64,000 nt of DNA from Polytrichum commune (taxonomy: Eukaryota; Streptophyta; Polytrichopsida; Polytrichales; Polytrichaceae): assembly GCA_950295325.1 (NCBI GenBank), contig OX485806.1, forward strand, positions 50,897,169-50,961,168, read 5' to 3'. Below, one piece after another: positions 57,439 through 64,000 of this stretch. Each line of letters begins with the position of its first letter. Within the stretch, counting starts at the first letter, position 1. Below the pieces are notes generated by a model. The model was not told the DNA's origin. It saw nothing but the letters and a program-made list of their open reading frames with translations, and made no database searches. The translations under genes were made by a program, and so were the position numbers.

Positions 57439-60115
57439 TCATGAACATACTGTGAGGGGGTATCTAGCAAGGAATGGGTACGTTGGTTGAGGGGCCATCG
57501 CAAAACTCTGCATCCTGCTCAGTATCTCTAATATTGCGTTCGTCTTTGGTTTGGAGGCCATCAACTCCTCTTGAATGATAGACATCTTCCTGGCATTCTC
57601 CACTGTAGTTGTCGCCATGTCCTCCTTTATTTTCTGCTCGAGCTTGGCGTTAAGCTCGGCGACAAAAAACGCCTCCCCCTTCACCCTCTTGTTTTTGTCG
57701 AACTCCACCCCAAGCTCGACCATGATGTCCATGTCTCCCTCGTTCTCGTCAAAGACCTCGATGATTGCTCTCTCGGGTAACTCCACATACGGGGTTTTTT
57801 TCGTCCTTCGTTGCGTGTTGGGGAAGTGGTTCAGCAATGGACGGGAGTGTTGGTCGAGGACATCCATGTTCTTCATTTTAGGGACCACCAGCTTGGGCAT
57901 GGGGGGCACTGACGTGGAATAGCCGCCTGGCGTGTCGAGGGCCTCCGTGCCAGAGGTTCGCGCGAGAAATGCAAATTGGGTGGTGCCCGTCGACGATCCT
58001 GTATAACCACTCAGAGTCCCTTGCAGGTCGGATGCACTCACTATTGGGGCCATCATTTGGAGTAGGATGATGTCAAGAACATAGACAATTGGATCCATGT
58101 CGATAGAGAGGACGGGCTCATCATCGTTTGTTTCCAAAACATGCATGTTGAACTCTGTCCTGGGGGCGGTCATGTCATCCAAGTTCATCGTTGATACCTT
58201 AGACCTGTGGAACTTGTACTCTTCCTCATCGATGACATCAACATATGTATTGACGCACAACTCCGACATCTTAGACACAGAGGCAAATGAGTCAATGCTA
58301 TGAGTGAGAAAATAACTTTAGACCAATTAAAAATAACAAAGAATAAAACATTGAATGTTGGAGATGATTGAAAAGTGTAGCATACAATGTTTTACAAGTG
58401 AGCGTTCGTAAAACATACTAGGAGATGGCTTACCATGGCAAGATATATATAAATTTATAGCCTCCAAACACATTGTAAATTGTTTCTCCGTTCATTGCCA
58501 AACCATGCAATACAGAGATGTAGAACTCCATCCTAAGCTTCAACGCCGGGAAGACCGTGTACAACGTCTCATGGAAGAGATCCTTTGGAAAAAGGTGGAG
58601 GATGCTATAGATATTTCTTATTGCCTTTATGGGTACTTGCCCATTCCTAAACGTATTGTACGTCAAGAAAATGAGGCTCACCTCTCCCACCTGCTGTAGC
58701 CCCTGGCCTTGTTGATGGCCACGATCCCTTGCATCTTTGAAGGCACGTATGTGCTGTGGAGGATGTTGTACTTGAACTTGATCGTGTCCTCGTATAGCTC
58801 GGTGACGATGGAGACATTCTCATGTTCCACAATCCACACCCTTGCATGTGGCTCCCTCATGGCTGGCGATTTGGCCTCCATGAATTTCGCCATGAAGGAT
58901 TTATAAAACAACACCCCCTTCGCCTCCTGCCTTGATCTCCCTAAAATCGATAAGCGCGAAGGGGCAATCCCTTCGATCCTCCTTTATCTCGGCCCTGCTG
59001 ACGGTGTCGTCCCATTTGGAGAACGTTGTTATCTCCAACCATGTTGTCACCACACAAAATCTTGGCACATCTTCAAATGTGTTATTCTTCTTCATCTCCA
59101 AGAAAGAGATGTACCGCTGCAATTCTTTGGGATCCGTCTCTGTTTTTTTAGATCTATTGTTTCCTTTGAGCTTGAAAATGGAGATGTGCTCCTTGACCAG
59201 ACTGCGCATCGAGGCACCGTTGATGTTGTATAGTGCCTTGAACTCATTCCATTTTTCCTAGTTGACGTCGCCGTTGGCATAGTAGAGGTGCAATTCTGGC
59301 AAGAGTCCACTCAACTCCCGTATCGCAATGGTCTTCAACTTGTTGTAATCGCACCACTCCTTGATGGAGTACATGCTGGGTTTGTAGTTTGGTCTTTTAA
59401 AAATTGTCTTGGGATAAGGGATGGTCCTTTCGACGGTGTTCCCAAGAACGTGCACAGCACATCGTTGCAACTTTGACTCTGTCAGTCCTTGCAAGGCCCT
59501 GAAAAACTCCCTCATTGTTGGTGGGGCTTCTCTGCTTTGTAGTCGTTGTATTTTTCTTCAGTATAGAGGTTGACCAGCTCGCCCGAGCTGTAAACGTCAA
59601 AAATCGAGGTCCACAACTCCCAGGTGTCTCTATTGCAGCAAATCAGACAAAACTCACCCTTGAGTTTTAAGACTGATTTTGTTGTTGTGAAGTTCATGTT
59701 GATGGAGGAGAATTTGTCTACCATCACATCACAGAACACCAGCAACATAAATACTAACACTCGTTCGCAAGTTGATACATTTTCATAATTCCAATTCCAA
59801 TCTAAACTGTACGAACGTTCATAAACTTACCTTCCAATGTGGAGATTGGGTATTCCCGTTCTTCCTCTCCTTTGGCGGGCATCCATGTGCAACCCAATCA
59901 TCTCTCGCCGCCACTATATTTGCTGCCCACGACGCCTCAAATGCCTTGATTTTGTTTCCGGAATTCAGAAATGTGGATAATTTTTTGAACTTGTCTCAAT
60001 TGTTTGACCACACCAAGAAAACCTTCCAATATCACATGTCTGCCTTGAGCTCGTGTTCAAAATTGTCATCCTTGACGATGATTTGCCACGCTTTGAAGTT
60101 GTGCTAACCATCGAT
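57439..60115 (-). pseudogene. Locus D: broken gene with possible methyltransferase motif I
   Basis: Exon 60115-59831 (NFKAWQIIVKDDNFEHELKA to donor AAG|GTAAGT) has two TGA codons at probable Trp positions. A second block (about 59719-58430) reads VLKLKGEFCLICCNRDTWEL, RTIPYPKTIFKRPNYKPSMY and RFCVVTTWLEITTFSKWDDT. It continues with KFKYNILHSTYVPSKMQGIV and VLHGLAMNGETIYNVF, with one TAG and several frameshifts. The last block is an intact 279-codon stretch (58278-57439) with PVLSIDMDPIVYVLD and a charged, coiled-coil-like C-terminus. LAMNGET followed by SIDMDP resembles motif I and the acidic ribose strand of SAM-dependent methylases. It is a different family from loci A and B, and the function is inferred only weakly. 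Confidence 0.45.
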
Positions 60116-60225
60116 AATCTAAAACTGGACAACACTTCTATGTGAGCGGTGAGCGGAGAACGGATATGAAGTAAAAAAAACATATTGTCAAGACTAAATC
60201 TAGATGTTTTGGGATCTATATTCAA

Positions 60226-61609
60226 ATATACTTGGAATATTCCATATTATTTTGAAAATAGCAAAAATTTATGACCTATTTCTATAGAATGGATAGGTCC
60301 AAAAATAAAAAATATCCTGAATTTGAAATGGTCTCTTTAAATTTGGAAATCGGGAAATGCTAAAAAAATAGAAATTTTATTGTATAATAGATAAGTATAT
60401 AATTAAAACTGATGATGATCTTAAAAAAATAAAAAAATAAAAATTTCAAGATTGGTTTAGGATAAGAATGAATGAATCAAAAAACAAAAGGTGACCAACT
60501 TGCTTCATTTTTATTCCATCACTTTAGTCTTTGTCCTATGTGTGAATCAACTCTAAGGCTTTGACTCCAACAATTATTATTAATGGTTGAAGTAATTATC
60601 TTGAACTGAATATATATGAGGACGCAAACTCAATATGAATGTAGAGACTCATGCATACAATGGGAGAGGAGAGAGACATGTTTGCTGGACTAGCATGGGA
60701 GAAGGAGATTAGAAGTCTAGGAGATCCTCATATTTTCTTTAATCCATCGCCGGAACATGACATAAGTGTTGCAAATCGATATAGTGATGATTACGAGCTG
60801 ACTCCATTTTTGCAGTCCACACAAGCATGAAGGTGGAAGGTGCAAGAGGAGCAAAAACGATATGCAAAAAATGATAGGAGGCGAGCGGATGTGCTAGAGA
60901 AGGACGCCACAAGGGGCATGAATGAAGAGGCAAACCATGCGGTTGATTTGCTGAGACAAGTCGATTGACATGGAAAAAGAGGTCAAGGTGGTAGGCAAAT
61001 CTTCTAGGTCTTTGTCATTTTGCAAGAGGATGAAAAGATTATTACCACATCGTCGTCCATTGAAGGACCGGATGATGGATAAAACGGTATCCTATGATAA
61101 TTTGCTTCGACCGGGTCCACCTCCATCAAGAACAACCGATGAAATGAAGCCCCAAACATCTAAGAGGTTGGCAAACCGGAAGTAGGGTTCATGAAAAGAG
61201 AAGGCATGGTAGGTTTAACATGTAGTGTTCAACGGTCAGAGAAACACATGGCATAGTTGAATATTGTAATGCAACATTTTGAAAGCTATAAAGAAAATCC
61301 ATGAGTTTATATTTTTTATGAAAAACAATTGTGAATACACATGAGGTGCACAAATCGCCACATCCATTAAGGCACAATATAGTACTAGGCCAGGATGAAT
61401 TCTAAGAAGTAGAATGTGTCAAGAGGCCCCCCTCGATGATGAGTTTAACCTCATTGAAGCTAAATGTTGGGGCGTGAATGAACAAGTGAATGTCAGGTTT
61501 TAAATTAGAGACCTTGACAAAACTAAAATAGAGGTGTTTACAATGTAGAAAAAAAGTTTCGTTTGCGGTGGAACTTTGATATCATATCTTTGAAGGCCGA
61601 GCAATTACA
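60226..61609. other. Spacer with unrecognised short ORFs
   Basis: The left half is AT-rich. From 60670 to 61183 plus-strand fragments (FAGLAWEKEIRSLGDPHIFF; KSSRSLSFCKRMKRLLPHRR) may be one decayed gene with stops. No family recognised. Confidence 0.3.
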
Positions 61610-62039
61610 CTGGGAAACTTAGTAATGTGAGCATAGAGCGGAGAGCGGAGTTTGGAGAGTAGAAAATTTGAATTATGATGGACGATTTTCATTGAAGAAG
61701 TGCCTATGACTGTGGATTTTGGAGATACTTTAAATTCAATTCGTTGAAAATGTACTCCATTCCCGTGGATTTTTTAACACAATCTAATTGGAGAAACAAA
61801 TAGAAAGTGAAGAAGTAGAAGAATGTATTTGTTATCAAGGTTATTGTAGTGTAGTTATCAAAAGGTTAAGGGTTAAATTAGGGTTGACATTAGCAATTGA
61901 AATTAAAAAACAACATAAGATGAAGAAGAGGTTGAATGGGGTTTGCAAAAGGTACATGGAAATTCAATAAATGAACTTATAAAAAACTTAAATATAAACA
62001 ATACATATGAGATGGAGGTTCTAAACGCATGAAGCGTAG
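61610..62039 (-). repeat. 3' flank of locus B, duplicate of the locus A flank
   Basis: This matches 9780-10246. The similarity starts at AACTTAGTAATGTGAGC and continues into the last exon of locus B. Confidence 0.65.
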
Positions 62040-64000
62040 TCAATAACTTGGACTACAATGTCTATCACTATCCTCGCCCTGCTCGGCCTCTATGTCTACG
62101 AAATCCAATACTAGTTTGTTGAAAGGACGGGTGCGACCAGAAGGTGGGGACAGTGTTTCCGCCAAAAGATGGGTAAGGTCAGTAGCATACGAAGGGAGCT
62201 CAAACGTCGTCGAAAGGGTTGCAAACATGTCTGCATTAAGGAAACGAATCGGGCTCTCATTTTGAACTCTGAACATAGAGGACGAGAAAAAAAAAATGAG
62301 CACAAGTCAAACATTCTGATCCGATAAGATAGAAATACAAGCAAGCAAGTTAAAAGCCAAGAACAAACTTACGCACACAACAAATCGAATTGCGCTTCGC
62401 CATCTTCCAGGGAGGAGGAGCAAAAACCGACCCTTGTTGTGGGGCAGCATGTTGAGAAGTATTTTCTTGCTCAAGGTCACGCATGGGGAGGAGGATGGAC
62501 TTGAAGATGTCGATGTCCGACTCAAGTGCCACAATATGGTGTTGAATGAATCGGCATGCAATGACGAAACCTCCTAGAAGAACCAAATGCGAGAAAGTGA
62601 GCATAAGAAAATGATTGGGAAATAGAACAAGTATAAAAGAAAAGAAAATATTAAAAAACAAAGACATGAAAAATAAGAAGATGAAAAACCAATCAACGCC
62701 ACATTGCTAATTCATGATAATGTTGTCATTGTCCGTGAGGGCGGAAAAATGATGGAGAAGATTTCAGGGCGTTTTTTACGAGCACCTCATCTTCCCTCAT
62801 CGACTGGTTCTTTGCATCGGCGAAGCTGTTGAGCCAACCATCTCTTTTGAGATTGTAACCCATGTCTTTGAAGTCTGAGGTCCGGACATTCAAAACAGAT
62901 TCATTACGCACGAGCACCTTGATAAAGAACTTGCGAGTCTGCACGAAATGTGAATGATAGAATTAAGAAAACAAAACTGAAAGGAAAAAAAATAAGAATA
63001 AAAAATGATGCGGCTACAGAGGAATTACCAACTTGGAAGGATTAGTTGGCGATTGGAGATCGAAGTCATTCATGCGAAACGAGTCTTTGGCAATGTAGAA
63101 TTTGTAAGTGTGTGCCCAGTTGTGAATTGATCTAAAGACATCAGCAGCGTGTGCAAAAACGAGGACACCGTCGTCATGGAGGTTGGCATTTGTGAAGGCA
63201 AACAAAACCTCAAAGTATGTGGGAGAATGCTTGTTCCACTAAGGAACATCCGACGATGAGGACGAGATGCTCCGCACACGGACGTTTTCGGGCACATCTG
63301 CAAAGAGTAGATCAATCCCTGTGTGAACCTTAGGCTTGATATTTAGACGAGTATGGCCCATTCCAACCTGCAAAGTAAAAATCCAAAGAAAGATTTAAAA
63401 CAATAACAAGTGTTGAATTATATGGAATGAATGGAAAAACAAGAGAATGTCGCACAAACCTTAGTAAGGAATTCTTGGATGCGGCGGTAGGCCGGAGGGG
63501 GAACCTTGGTCCGCATGGGATCCTCTATGAGCTCCCCCATGTCGACATTTTCAATCAAAGAGAGAGGAGCTGACTTCTCAAAAGAAGTTGCGGATGTATC
63601 CAGTGCGACGGCCTTCCTCTTGGGCGGCATGGAGGGGATGGTGACATCGCTGTGGGAAGGAGCGGCAACATGATCGGGGGCAGGGGCAGAAGGAGTGGCG
63701 GTTGGACTTCCAGCCACGGTGCGGCTAGAGCAACATTGCGTTGAACGGAGGCCTTTGTGAAAGAACAAGTGAATACTTGAAAAGAAGCATGAGTAACAAT
63801 CTTCCTACCTTTGCCCTTGTCTTTGACCAAAGCAACATCCTTCTAAGGGGCAGAGCTAACAAGGGTGTTGTAAAGCTTTGCTTCCACCTCGGGAATGAAT
63901 CCACGAGAACAATCCAAGTACCAACCACCAACCACCAAATGCACGGGTGGAAATTTGTAAGTTGCATGTGCATGTACACACAAGGATTGGAGTTGACATC
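62040..64000 (-). pseudogene. Locus B: second ParB-methyltransferase-type gene, 3' part
   Basis: Five exons are visible and match locus A in order and borders. From 64000 (runs off) to 63460: GGWYLDCSRGFIPEVEAK.., PKRKAVALDTSATSFE, LIENVDMGELI. 63367-63029: GIDLLFADVPENVRVRSI, DVP*WNK, DGVLVFAHA, FYIAKDSFRMNDFDLQ. 62938-~62690: TRKFFIKVLVRNESVL, DGWLNSFADA. 62573-62373: GGFVIACRFIQHHIVALESD. 62268-62040: FELPSYATDLTHLLAE, RPFNKLVLDFVDIEAEQGED. A TAG after DVP, a frameshift and a stop near 62700, and a donor changed from GT to AT show it is broken too. The ParB-like part would lie beyond the window. Confidence 0.7.

Noticed and set aside
59092-59310. Alternative-frame ORFs over locus D on both strands
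   Set aside because: The minus-strand frame continuing through the TAG near 59258 is longer and consistent; the others are shadows.

Overview
This window looks like nuclear DNA of a land plant with a large, repeat-rich genome. The reasons are spliceosomal introns with GT..AG borders, Ty3/gypsy, Ty1/copia, CACTA, MULE-like and hAT-like relics, many solo LTRs with 5-bp target duplications, and TG..CA LTR ends. I cannot name the species; a seedless plant is only a guess. Nearly every gene-like stretch is broken by stops, frameshifts or insertions. I see no clearly intact host gene, no rRNA, no tRNA and no CRISPR array.

Layout. 0.1-9.5 kb: broken gypsy and copia elements, solo LTRs and one hAT-like MITE nested in one another. 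10.2-20.9 kb (minus): a large intron-rich pseudogene, locus A, with a ParB/sulfiredoxin-like domain followed by a beta-class (motif IV before motif I) amino-methyltransferase-like domain. Its introns hold tandem repeats and LTRs, and one solo LTR sits in a coding exon. 21.1-24.2 kb: one solo LTR nested in another. 24.3-27.45 kb (plus): a MULE-like DDE transposase pseudogene, also split by a solo LTR. 27.45-30.7 kb: an LTR-less gypsy fragment. 31.59-38.64 kb: a complete gypsy chromovirus-like element with LTRs that look identical but a decayed interior lacking the reverse transcriptase palm. 42.7-44.3 kb: another solo LTR. 44.5-48.0 kb: a CACTA (TNP2-type) transposase relic. 48.8-56.3 kb: AT-rich sequence with LTR fragments and one terminal-inverted-repeat element. 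57.4-60.1 kb (minus): locus D, an unrecognised broken gene with a possible methyltransferase motif I. 62.0-64.0 kb (minus): locus B, a second copy of the ParB-methyltransferase gene, running off the window.

The most interesting point is the arrangement of locus A and the MULE-like transposase. If the nested solo LTR between them (TSD ACAGA) is subtracted, the two genes lie head to head with start codons about 230 bp apart and two outward-facing TATA boxes about 75 bp apart. This suggests that a prokaryote-type ParB-methyltransferase gene may travel with, or have been captured by, a plant DNA transposon. Locus B shares about 400 bp of 3' flank with locus A, so the unit has been duplicated. Both copies here are dead.
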